From: Verrucomicrobiia bacterium Tous-C4TDCM
GTDB taxonomy: Bacteria > Verrucomicrobiota > Verrucomicrobiia > Verrucomicrobiales > Akkermansiaceae
Assembly (NCBI GenBank): GCA_002304315.1
Contig: NEUO01000002.1
Location: 1-60,059 of the forward strand
Direction of reading: 5' to 3'
DNA: 60,059 nt
The notes beneath the pieces were generated by a model. It was not told the DNA's origin. It made no database searches and was given only the letters and a program-made list of their open reading frames with translations. The position numbers and the translations under genes are program-made. Each line of letters begins with the position of its first letter. The first letter of the stretch is position 1. This document shows, piece after piece, positions 9,577 through 17,994 of the stretch.

Positions 9577-9686
9577 TTGGACTGCGGCAGCCTGCTGCCG
9601 CTTTGTTGCCACAGCCTGCTGTGGAGCCAGGCTGATTCGTCAGCAGGCTGACGAGGGAGAGCGGCGGCGGGCTGCCGCAGTCCGAA
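9577..9686. repeat. Nested modular hairpin element (CCTG/CAGG tetraloop units)
   Basis: GCGGCAG-CCTG-CTGCCGC, CCACAG-CCTG-CTGTGG, CGTCAG-CAGG-CTGACG enclosed by outer arms TTGGACTGCGGCAGCC / GGCTGCCGCAGTCCGAA. Confidence 0.9.
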
Positions 9687-9690
9687 GCCC

Positions 9691-10701
9691 TCAGCAAGCG
9701 CCCCAGAAATCCCCGCCCTCGACATACCCGGCCTTCGCCGCCAACCCCGCAACCTCTTCTCTCCCCCCGGGCACGCCGACCGCCGAAAGCAGCACTGCCT
9801 CCCGCCAGCGGCGGCCGAACTGCTCCAACCCCGCCACCTCCGCGCCGTGGATCGTCTCCCCGATCCGCCGCGGATGGACATCGAAGAATCCGCACACCGC
9901 GATGTTCTTCGCCTGCAACTCCAGCGCCAGCGTCTTCCCGATCGGCCCCGCTCCGGCGATCACCACGCCGCGCTGCTTCACCGCCGGAATTCGCGACAGG
10001 AAATGGGCCCGCATCCGGTGACGACAGGCATCGCCATAACGCGGATCGCTCCGGGTCAGCCGCCCCGGCGAATCCCTCCACTTCAGCAGCGTCTCCGGCA
10101 CCTTCCCGAAGACCGCACCGCGCTCCAGCATCCGCAGATACAGGTCGTGGTCCTCCGCCCAAGCCACTTCCCGATAGCCGCCCGCCGCCTCGACCGCCGA
10201 CTTCCTCATCAGCGAGCTCGGATGGACCATCGGATTCTCGATGAAACGCGCGCTGGCGATCCGGACGGGCTCCATGAGCGTGTTCACCCAGTCCACGTGT
10301 CGGACCATCCCGTCGCCCAGCGGCGAAAAGATCTCCACCGCGCAGCCGATCACGTCCAATTCCGGCCTCTCGCAGGCCATCGCCCACTGCCGGCTCAGCC
10401 GCTGCGGATGACTCACGTCGTCGGCATCCATCCGCGCCAGCCACTCGCTCGTCGCAGCCCGCCCCGCCGTCGACGAAGCGCCCACCACCCCCGGCAGACC
10501 TTCGTTCGAAAGCAGCCGTATCCGAGAATCCCCGCCTGCCAGCTCCTGCACGACCTCGGCAGATCCATCGGTCGAATGATCATCCACCGCCAGCAGCTCC
10601 CAATCGCCGAAATCCTGCGCCAGCACGCTGGCCAACGCCTCGGGCAAGGTCGCCGCCGCGTTACGGAACGGCATCACGATGGAAATCCGCGGCCGCATCA
10701 T
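9691..10701 (-). CDS. Glycosyltransferase family 2
   Basis: RISIVMPFRNAAATLPEALASVLAQDFGDWELLAVDDHSTDGSAEV; LARMDADDVSHP. Confidence 0.92.
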   Translation of the reverse strand: MMRPRISIVMPFRNAAATLPEALASVLAQDFGDWELLAVDDHSTDGSAEVVQELAGGDSRIRLLSNEGLPGVVGASSTAGRAATSEWLARMDADDVSHPQRLSRQWAMACERPELDVIGCAVEIFSPLGDGMVRHVDWVNTLMEPVRIASARFIENPMVHPSSLMRKSAVEAAGGYREVAWAEDHDLYLRMLERGAVFGKVPETLLKWRDSPGRLTRSDPRYGDACRHRMRAHFLSRIPAVKQRGVVIAGAGPIGKTLALELQAKNIAVCGFFDVHPRRIGETIHGAEVAGLEQFGRRWREAVLLSAVGVPGGREEVAGLAAKAGYVEGGDFWGAC

Positions 10702-10868
10702 TCTCCCAGCCCGCGGGCGAAAGCTCCGGACTCGTCGAACACGATAAACATCGGACGACAGCAGATCTCGCAGTCATAATCATACTCCGCCGGCAACTCC
10801 TCCGGCGGCGGCATCACGACCTCGAAGGTCTCAAAACAGGTCGGGCACTGAACCGGCACGGTCTCCAT
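10698..10868 (-). CDS. CPXCG-type cysteine-rich small protein (56 aa)
   Basis: Manually translated, absent from ORF track: METVPVQCPTCFETFEVVMPPPEELPAEYDYDCEICCRPMFIVFDESGAFARGLGE*. Overlaps the downstream GT2 start (ATGA). Confidence 0.8.
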   Translation of the reverse strand: METVPVQCPTCFETFEVVMPPPEELPAEYDYDCEICCRPMFIVFDESGAFARGLGE

Positions 10869-10983
10869 GCACGGAGTTTAGTGGCAAATCGTGCAAATCG
10901 CCAGTTTGACGTCAGCGATTTTAGTGTTAGACCAGTCTGTCGGCGAAGTTCCGACAACCGCCACTAAACCAATTACAAACTCC

Positions 10984-11202
10984 ATGAAAATCCATCAGTT
11001 CCTGATCGCAGCCGCCCTTCCTTTCGTTTTCGCCTCTTGCGGTGAAAAGGTCGAAAAGAAGACCGAAGAAGTGAAGGCGTCTGCCGCCGAAGTCGTGGAC
11101 AAGGCCAAAGACGCCGCAGTCGCCGAAGTCGACAAGGCCAAGGACGCAGCCACCGCCGAGATCGACAAAGCAACGGACGCCGCTGCCGCCGAAGTCGACT
11201 AA
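10984..11202 (+). CDS. Small lipoprotein with KAKDAA heptad-like repeats, interrupted by in-frame TAA
   Basis: MKIHQFLIAAALPFVFASCGEKVEKKTEEVKASAAEVVDKAKDAAVAEVDKAKDAATAEIDKATDAAAAEVD*; same frame continues VKDAAAETLQDAADKLKTEE* to 11265. Confidence 0.75.
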   Translation: MKIHQFLIAAALPFVFASCGEKVEKKTEEVKASAAEVVDKAKDAAVAEVDKAKDAATAEIDKATDAAAAEVD

Positions 11203-11280
11203 GTGAAGGACGCCGCTGCCGAAACCCTCCAAGACGCTGCCGATAAGCTCAAGACCGAGGAGTAATCTGCCCCTCTCAAC

Positions 11281-11316
11281 GCCCCGTTGTGCCATCCCGG
11301 CGCGGCGGGGCTTTTT
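11281..11316 (+). terminator. Rho-independent terminator
   Basis: GCCCCG...CGGGGC stem followed by TTTTT, just after the small lipoprotein gene. Confidence 0.7.
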
Positions 11317-11415
11317 CGTTGCCACGACCCGCGTCTCCCTCTCCCGTTTCCCCGCTTGCAAAGCCCGCCCCGGCGCAAGACAGTCATTTCGTCCGAAACG
11401 ACAACCTTTTTGCCC

Positions 11416-12441
11416 ATGAAATCCAGCATCGCTTGGCTCGCCTTACTCGCGTCCACCGGCCTCGGCCAAGCTCAGGGTCCCGCAGGCCCAGCTCCCGTCG
11501 CTCCCTCGGGGGCCTTCGAGGTGAACGCCATCGCGGCCAAGGTCAACGGCCGGGTGATCACCAAGAGCAAGGTCGGCTTCATGCTCTCGCCGATTTTTGC
11601 CCAGCTCGCCGCCCAGTTCCCGCGCCGCGGTCCGGAGTTCGAACGCCAGGTGCTGGAAGCCCGCGAGAAGATCCTGCAGGAGTTGATCGACCGCGAGATC
11701 ATCATCTCCGAATTCAAAGAGATGGAAAAGAAAGGGGCCAATCTTCCCGATCACGTGGTCGACAAGGAAATCAAGCGGCAGATCCTCTCCAACTACGGCG
11801 GCGACGAAAAGCGCTTCCAAGAAGAACTGAAGCGCGCCCGGATGAGCACCGACGGCTACCGCAAGATGACCCGCGAGCAGTTGATCGTCCAAGCCATGCG
11901 CGCCGAGCACTTCGCCGACGCCCCGCCACCGCTCCCCGGGGAGGTCTCGAAAGAATACGCGGAGATGAAGGACAAGATCCGCGACACCACGAAGGACAAG
12001 ATCACCTTCTACAAAATCTTCCTGCCCCGCCAGGATGCCCAGAACCCGCTCGCGAACCCTGATAGCCAACTCGCGCTGGCCGAACAGCTCGCCGGCGAGA
12101 TCAAGGCCGGTGCCGACGTCGCCGAACTCGCGAAGAAGCACTCCCGGGACGCTTTCGCCGACAAGGGCGGCTTCCAGGAGAACCTCCCACGCACCGACCT
12201 CGCCACCGAGTTCGCCGCGATCATCTTCGCCGGCAAGGAGGGCGATGTCCTCGGGCCGCTCGAAGACCCAGCCGGCTTCACCGTGGTCAAGATCGTCGAT
12301 ATCATGCCCGGCCCGGCACCTGCCTTGGACGAGGTCCGCGAGATGGTCGAGGAACGTGTTCGCACCAAAAAGAACTCGGTCGCCTACGAAAACTGGATCG
12401 CCAAGAAGCGCAAGAGCGCGGCGATAGACCGGAAGCTCTGA
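11416..12441 (+). CDS. SurA/PpiC-type periplasmic peptidyl-prolyl isomerase
   Basis: Signal peptide; VNAIAAKVNGRVITKSKV; rotamase segment ADVAELAKKHSRDAFADKGGF...GPLEDPAGFTVVKIVDI. Confidence 0.85.
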   Translation: MKSSIAWLALLASTGLGQAQGPAGPAPVAPSGAFEVNAIAAKVNGRVITKSKVGFMLSPIFAQLAAQFPRRGPEFERQVLEAREKILQELIDREIIISEFKEMEKKGANLPDHVVDKEIKRQILSNYGGDEKRFQEELKRARMSTDGYRKMTREQLIVQAMRAEHFADAPPPLPGEVSKEYAEMKDKIRDTTKDKITFYKIFLPRQDAQNPLANPDSQLALAEQLAGEIKAGADVAELAKKHSRDAFADKGGFQENLPRTDLATEFAAIIFAGKEGDVLGPLEDPAGFTVVKIVDIMPGPAPALDEVREMVEERVRTKKNSVAYENWIAKKRKSAAIDRKL

Positions 12442-12460
12442 CACCCGCTGCAGCCACCCC

Positions 12461-13318
12461 ATGCCGCGCATCCTCATCACCCTGGGGGACCCCGCCGGCA
12501 TCGGTCCGGAAGTGGTCGCCAAGGCCCTCGCCTCCGGCAAGCTCCCGGCCGGTTTCGATTTTCAGGTCCTAGGCGACGCGGCCCACGGAAGCCCCGGCTC
12601 GCCCGATGCCCGTTCGGCGGTATCCGCACTTGAGGCGCTCGAAGCCTCTGTTCGAATTCTTAAGGCTGACCCCGACGCGGTCGCGGTCGTCACCGCTCCA
12701 GTCTCGAAAGCGAGCCTCCAAAACTCTGGGTTCCCTTTTCCGGGACAAACGGAATTTTTCGCAGAACGTTTTGGTGTTCATGATTTTGCAATGTGCCTAA
12801 GCGGTCAGAACTTGAGCGTCGGACTTGCCACGATTCACATCCCGCTAGCGAACGTTTCAAAGGAATTGACCCTAGAGCGAATCGTCGCTTCCGGCCGACT
12901 TCTAGCCGGTTTCGCCCGCCGCCGCTTCCGCCGAGACCCACGGATTGCGGTGGTTGGCTTGAATCCCCATGCCGGTGAAGGTGGCCGCTTCGGCGACGAG
13001 GAAGCCCGGGTCATCGCACCCGCCATCGCAACACTGAACCAAGAAATGCCGGGGGTCTTTTCCGGCCCCCACGTCCCCGACGCCATCTTCCGACAAGCCG
13101 CCGAGGGACAATTTGACGCGGTTCTGGCGATGTATCACGACCAAGGCCTGATCCCGTTCAAGCTTCTCGACTTCGACACCGGGGTCAATGTCACCCTCGG
13201 TCTCCCCAAGCCCCGGACCAGTCCCGACCACGGCACCGCCTTCGACATCGCGGGAAAGGATATCGCCCGGCCCGATTCGATGATCCACGCCATCCGCCTC
13301 GCCTGTGAACTCGCCTGA
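12461..13318 (+). CDS. pdxA: 4-hydroxythreonine-4-phosphate dehydrogenase
   Basis: ITLGDPAGIGPEV; TAPVSKASL; FPGQTEFFAE; GLNPHAGEGGRFGDEE; AMYHDQGLIPFKLL; RTSPDHGTAFDIAGK. Confidence 0.96.
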   Translation: MPRILITLGDPAGIGPEVVAKALASGKLPAGFDFQVLGDAAHGSPGSPDARSAVSALEALEASVRILKADPDAVAVVTAPVSKASLQNSGFPFPGQTEFFAERFGVHDFAMCLSGQNLSVGLATIHIPLANVSKELTLERIVASGRLLAGFARRRFRRDPRIAVVGLNPHAGEGGRFGDEEARVIAPAIATLNQEMPGVFSGPHVPDAIFRQAAEGQFDAVLAMYHDQGLIPFKLLDFDTGVNVTLGLPKPRTSPDHGTAFDIAGKDIARPDSMIHAIRLACELA

Positions 13319-13325
13319 CCCCGCC

Positions 13326-14129
13326 ATGCTCTACGACACCACCGCCGATGTGATCCGCAAGGCCCTCCGCGGACTGGACATGGCTCCCTCCCGAGCGGCC
13401 GCGCTTTGCGGCCTGCCGGAGCGCGAGGTCATCCTTGCCAGCCGGGAACCCGCGGACCTCGACATTTTGATCCGGCTGGCCCCCGCACTTGGACTCGCAC
13501 CTCCCGCATTGGCCGGACTTCCGGACTACCAACCACCGGCGTGCCCGCTGGAGGAGATCACCCGTCTGGAGTTGATCTTTGGGGATGAAACCGTCAACGC
13601 TTGGCTAATCGATGCCGGGCTCGGCGAACGGATTCTTTTCGACACCGGAGACGGCAGCATCGACGCCCGGGCGCGCCTCGACGACCTGCCGCGACCCGTG
13701 CTTGCCGATCCGGGGCTCGACGTCTTCATTACCCATAATCACGGCGATCACACCGGCGGATTGCCCGGCCTGAAAGATCTGATCCGCCATCTCCGCGGCC
13801 CGGGCCGAGCGGATCCCATCCAAGCGGGTGACCGAGTGGTCTGTTCCAAACTGACGATCCGCGCCATCGACCTCCCCGGGCATTGCGACCGGGCACTGGG
13901 ATATGTGATCGAGGGTCTTCCTGTCCCGGTCTGCGTCACCGGCGATGCCCTTTTTGCCGGCTCGATCGGCGGCTGTGCTCCCGGCGAACCCTACCGGCAG
14001 GCTTTGGAATCGCTTCGAAAGGAAGTGATGACGCTCCCCGACGAAACCATCCTGCTCCCAGGTCACGGCCCGGCGACCACGGTCGGCAGCGAACGGAAGG
14101 CGAACCCGTTCCTGGCACGGCCGGTGTAG
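13326..14129 (+). CDS. MBL-fold hydrolase
   Basis: DVFITHNHGDHTGGLPGLKDL; LPGHCDRALGYVI; LLPGHGPATTVGSERKANPFL. Confidence 0.85.
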   Translation: MLYDTTADVIRKALRGLDMAPSRAAALCGLPEREVILASREPADLDILIRLAPALGLAPPALAGLPDYQPPACPLEEITRLELIFGDETVNAWLIDAGLGERILFDTGDGSIDARARLDDLPRPVLADPGLDVFITHNHGDHTGGLPGLKDLIRHLRGPGRADPIQAGDRVVCSKLTIRAIDLPGHCDRALGYVIEGLPVPVCVTGDALFAGSIGGCAPGEPYRQALESLRKEVMTLPDETILLPGHGPATTVGSERKANPFLARPV

Positions 14130-14425
14130 CGGCCGTCTACCTGTCCTTCGTAGCCTTGGTTGGCGGAGAAGGATGACCGCCGCACTTTGTTAGCGAAGCC
14201 ACCCCTACCGCTCGCCTCACGCCCGGTATAGAACCCGCCAATCCGCCGCCTCACCACCACCGGCGGTCGCAGACCGCCGCTACACTACCGCTTGTAGCTG
14301 CCGTCTATGACCGCCGCACTTTGTACACGAAGCCACCCCAACCGCCCGCCTCACCCCCGGCGTAGAACCCGCCCACCCGTCGCCTCCCAGTCACCGGCGG
14401 TCGCAGACCGCCGCTACATTCCGTA
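14127..14425. repeat. Composite intergenic repeat: two diverged tandem copies, one carrying a further insertion
   Basis: GTAGC[G/T]GCCGTCTA...TGACCGCCGCACTTTGT...CGAAGCCACCCC...GGCGGTCGCAGACCGCCGCTACA occurs twice; copy 1 has an extra CTGTCCTTCGTAGCCTTGGTTGGCGGAGAAGGA segment. Confidence 0.85.
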
Positions 14426-14428
14426 TCA

Positions 14429-15226
14429 CTACCTCCGCGGCCGCGAACTCATCACCAGTCGCATGATGGCCAGCGGAACCAGCGAAATCCCCACCGCCGC
14501 GGCGGCAACCTTCCAGCCGGGATAAACGCGGGGCCGATCCGCCGAAAGTCCATCAAGCGCCTCTCGCACCACCTGCTCCTGGGTGACGTAAAACCACTCC
14601 CGTGCCCCAAAATCGGTCCCGGGCGCGCGCCCGGCAACCTCGCCGAACTCGGTGTGCACCGGACCGGGACAAAGCGCCGTCACCCGGATGCCGTGCTCGC
14701 GGACCTCGATCCGCAGGGCTTCGGAAAAACTGCTGACATAAGCCTTGGTCGCGGCATAGACCGCGAAGTCCGGGATCGGCAGCAAGCTGGCCAGCGAACT
14801 GACGTTGAGGATGGACCCGCTCCGCCGTTCGATCATCGTCGGCAGCAGCGCGTGGGTCAGGTGGGTGAGCGCCTCGACGTTCAGTCGCAGCATCGCCTCC
14901 ACCTTCATCCAGTCGGACGTCACGAACTCGCCATAATCACCCATGCCGGCATTGTTGACCAGCAGGTCGGGCACCAGGCCCTTGGAAAGCAAATGACCCA
15001 CGGCCTGAAGGCGGGCGGACGGATCGGTCAGATCCGCCTCCAGCGGCAGGACGCGCAGGCCTTCATGATCCCGCTCCAATTCGCCCGCCAGCTCCACCAG
15101 CCGCTCCGCCCGGCGGGCGATCAGCACCAGCGTCCCGCAGCGCGGGGCGAGCTGCCGGGCAAACTCGGCTCCGATGCCGGCGGAAGCACCGGTCACCAAA
15201 GCACAGGAGTAGCGGGTCGGCGGCAC
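14429..15226 (-). CDS. Short-chain dehydrogenase/reductase
   Basis: CALVTGASAGIGAEFARQLA; LLVNNAGMGDYGEF; VYAATKAYVSSFSEALR. GTG start assumed at 15226 (track start 15265). Confidence 0.9.
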   Translation of the reverse strand: MPPTRYSCALVTGASAGIGAEFARQLAPRCGTLVLIARRAERLVELAGELERDHEGLRVLPLEADLTDPSARLQAVGHLLSKGLVPDLLVNNAGMGDYGEFVTSDWMKVEAMLRLNVEALTHLTHALLPTMIERRSGSILNVSSLASLLPIPDFAVYAATKAYVSSFSEALRIEVREHGIRVTALCPGPVHTEFGEVAGRAPGTDFGAREWFYVTQEQVVREALDGLSADRPRVYPGWKVAAAAVGISLVPLAIMRLVMSSRPRR

Positions 15227-15230
15227 CAGC

Positions 15231-15656
15231 TTAGGAAGCGAGTTCGGCCTGTGGCTGCTGCACATGAACGATCCGCAGCGGCAGGCGCATCAGCAGCTCG
15301 CCGTCGCAGCCGAGGTCGACCGAGTAGATGCCGGCATTCGCGAAGCGGAGGCCCTGCAGGTTCAAGATCACGTTGCGGGTCAGGAACGGCGTATTAGGCG
15401 GAAGCTGCACTTCGAATTCCGGTTCGATCGGCATGTTCTGAGGATCGAGCGGCTCACCGTCTTCATTGATGATGTTGATCGACAGCTTGTGGCGGCCGGA
15501 ATCTTCCTGCGTGAAGCAGAAGCGCAGGGCCAAGCTGCAAGACGGGTGCACCACGGGCAGCGCCCGTGCGGCGAGGGTGTCGAAGGTGCCGGAGATCACC
15601 AGCTTGCCGTTGTAGTCGGCGGCGAAGTCACAAAGGGTGGCAATTTGAATGTCCAT
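15231..15656 (-). CDS. Conserved hypothetical (DUF6941-like, family recalled from memory)
   Basis: 141 aa MDIQIATLCDFAADYNGKLVISGTFDTL... Confidence 0.65.
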   Translation of the reverse strand: MDIQIATLCDFAADYNGKLVISGTFDTLAARALPVVHPSCSLALRFCFTQEDSGRHKLSINIINEDGEPLDPQNMPIEPEFEVQLPPNTPFLTRNVILNLQGLRFANAGIYSVDLGCDGELLMRLPLRIVHVQQPQAELAS

Positions 15657-15763
15657 GGTTGGATAGTGCTTGGGTCGTTGGGAGCTATCCTCCGGTTTCG
15701 GAGGCGGAGGGTATTTGGCGGCAAAGCGGTGCCGCGTCCAGCCCCGAAAGCGTGACGCTGCCG

Positions 15764-17788
15764 TTACTCCTCCGGAATCTCGTCTGGATCGACCGGCAAG
15801 GCCCGCGGGACCTCTTCCACAGCGGGCTCATCCGCCCCTTCATCGGTCTCCAGGATCTCGACCTCCTGCGCGCGCAGAACGCCCTCCTCCGGGGTTGCTT
15901 CACCCACTTCCACGGCGGCCGGAATTTCCTCCTCGTCGATAATCTCCAATGCCTTGGGTGCTGGCGCGAGGATCTCCTTGAACTCTTTCTTCAAGGGCTC
16001 GAAGAACGACTTCACGATCGGAGCCGCATTCTTGCCACCGCTCGGATTCTCACCCGGGCGGCCTTCATACACCGCGGCGAAGGCGAAGCGGGGCTCGTCG
16101 TAGGGAAGGAAACCGGCGAACCAGGCGAGGTTCGTCTTGCTCGATATCTTCCACTGGGCCGTGCCGGTCTTGCCGCAGAGCTCGGTGAAACTCAGATCCG
16201 CAGAGCCACCGGTGCCGCCCTCGACCACCCGCCTCATCCCTTCACGCACCACTTGGATGGCGTCCGCGTCGATCCCCAGCCAATTCCGACGTTCGGGGAC
16301 GGCCTGGCGGATCACCCGGCCGAAGGGGTCCTGCACCTGGTGGATCAAGTGCAGCTTCGGCAGCACGCCGCCGTTGGCGATCCCTGCCATGGCCTGCGCG
16401 ACCTGAAGCGGCGAGACTTCAAGGAAACCCTGTCCGATCGACAGATTGAAGGCATCCCCATCCATGAAGCGGCGCTTCTGAACAGACAACATCCACTCAT
16501 TGGTCGGCAGAAAGCCCGCGGTCTCGCCGATCAAATCGAGGCCCGTCTTCTCCCCGAATCCGAAGCGCCGCGCAGTGCCGAGGAACGCATTCGAACCGAG
16601 CCGCATGCCGACCTTGCCGAACCAGATGTTGTTCGACGAGGCGAGCGCCGACTTCACGTTGATCGCCCCCCCCGCCTTCTTGTTGTGGTTGTTGAAGGTA
16701 TGACCGCCCAAGGTGATGGAGGCCGGGCAATCGATGGTGGTGTTCTCCTCGATTTCCCCGTCGTTCAGCGCCGTCAAGGCGACGATCGGCTTGAAACAGG
16801 AGCCCGGTGGGTAGGCCGACTGGAAAGCACGGCCGTAGAGCGGCGTCGCGGGATCGTCCTTGAGCGCATCGTATTCCTTGGTGCCGATCCCCGGGATGAA
16901 CATGTTGAGGTCGAAGGACGGCCGGGAAGCCATGACCAGCACCTCGCCGGTGTTCACGTCGATCAGCACGAAGGCCCCGCGGCGGGCCTTGTCACGCAGC
17001 ACTTCCTCGGCGTGCCTCTGCCATTCCAGATTCAGCGTGGTCACCACCGCGCCGCCCGGGCGGGGGCGCCTGACCTGGTCTTTCAGCAGCTCGCGTCCCT
17101 GCTCGTCGTAGAGCAGCTTCTTCATCCCCGGTTGGCCGGTCAGCTCCTTGTTGAAAAGCGCCTCGAAGCCCGCCCGGCCCTCGGTTTCCTCCCACAACGG
17201 CTCGTTGAAATTGATCGGCCCGGTCGGCAGTTTCCCGACGCTGCCGGTGTAGCCGATGATATGGGCGGCCAGTTCTCCTTCCGGATAGTAGCGCTGATAA
17301 ACCGGATGAAGGATCAAGCCGCTGCTCAGACCTCCTTCGATCTTTTCTTTCTGCTCCTTGCCGATGTGAGTGGAGATCAACAACGGCAGCCAGCGACGGT
17401 CGTTGTAATGATTCCAAAGCTCGTCGTCGGTCGGCTCGCTGATCGTCGGATAGAGCAACTTGGCGGTCGCCAGATGCCCTCGCGCCCATTTGATCACAAA
17501 GTCCCGGTCGGCCTTTTCGAACTGCCGGAATTGCAAAGCGAGCTGCCAGGCGACGCGGCTCTGGGCGAGCGGGGCACCATTGCGGTCTAGGATCGGCCCA
17601 CGCGGCCCGGGGATCGCCAGCGTGATGGTCCGCGCATCCTTGCGGGTGAAGATCGAACCATCACCGGCAGTTCCACCGGCGGCCGGTGTGGTCGGCAGTG
17701 ACGCAAGGTCCTGCGCCGGGGCGACGGAAGCCGCGAGGATCCCGGATATGAGGGTGGTAATGAGCTTACTCACGGAACGTAGAAGCAA
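15764..17788 (-). CDS. mrdA: Class B penicillin-binding protein 2
   Basis: GPRGPILDRNGAPLAQSR; SxxK PGSCFKPI; SxN ASSNNIW; KTG LCGKTGTAQW. Confidence 0.85.
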   Translation of the reverse strand: MLLRSVSKLITTLISGILAASVAPAQDLASLPTTPAAGGTAGDGSIFTRKDARTITLAIPGPRGPILDRNGAPLAQSRVAWQLALQFRQFEKADRDFVIKWARGHLATAKLLYPTISEPTDDELWNHYNDRRWLPLLISTHIGKEQKEKIEGGLSSGLILHPVYQRYYPEGELAAHIIGYTGSVGKLPTGPINFNEPLWEETEGRAGFEALFNKELTGQPGMKKLLYDEQGRELLKDQVRRPRPGGAVVTTLNLEWQRHAEEVLRDKARRGAFVLIDVNTGEVLVMASRPSFDLNMFIPGIGTKEYDALKDDPATPLYGRAFQSAYPPGSCFKPIVALTALNDGEIEENTTIDCPASITLGGHTFNNHNKKAGGAINVKSALASSNNIWFGKVGMRLGSNAFLGTARRFGFGEKTGLDLIGETAGFLPTNEWMLSVQKRRFMDGDAFNLSIGQGFLEVSPLQVAQAMAGIANGGVLPKLHLIHQVQDPFGRVIRQAVPERRNWLGIDADAIQVVREGMRRVVEGGTGGSADLSFTELCGKTGTAQWKISSKTNLAWFAGFLPYDEPRFAFAAVYEGRPGENPSGGKNAAPIVKSFFEPLKKEFKEILAPAPKALEIIDEEEIPAAVEVGEATPEEGVLRAQEVEILETDEGADEPAVEEVPRALPVDPDEIPEE

Positions 17789-17820
17789 ACGCTAGGCCCG
17801 ATTTGAGATCAAGGCAACGC

Positions 17821-17964
17821 TCAATCCCATGCCGGGTCCTCCCAGTCCGCCGGGTCGTTTCCGATGCTCCGGACGATCTCCGCCGGCAGAAAAATGAACT
17901 CGTCCTGCCGCTTCTCCGCCGGATCCAGATGGAATTCACCGTCTTTCCAATATCCGCTATTCAC
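17821..17964 (-). CDS. Possible small protein (47 aa, GTG start)
   Basis: VNSGYWKDGEFHLDPAEKRQDEFIFLPAEIVRSIGNDPADWEDPAWD*: protein-like composition, in the gap upstream of the M48 gene. Confidence 0.35.
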   Translation of the reverse strand: MNSGYWKDGEFHLDPAEKRQDEFIFLPAEIVRSIGNDPADWEDPAWD

Positions 17965-17994
17965 CCCCGCCGCCCCGGTACAGACTTCACCGAC

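Noticed and set aside
15566-17590. 674-aa plus-strand ORF antisense to PBP2
   Set aside because: PBP2 motifs (SCFK, SNN, KTG) are on the minus strand; this ORF is the GC-bias shadow.
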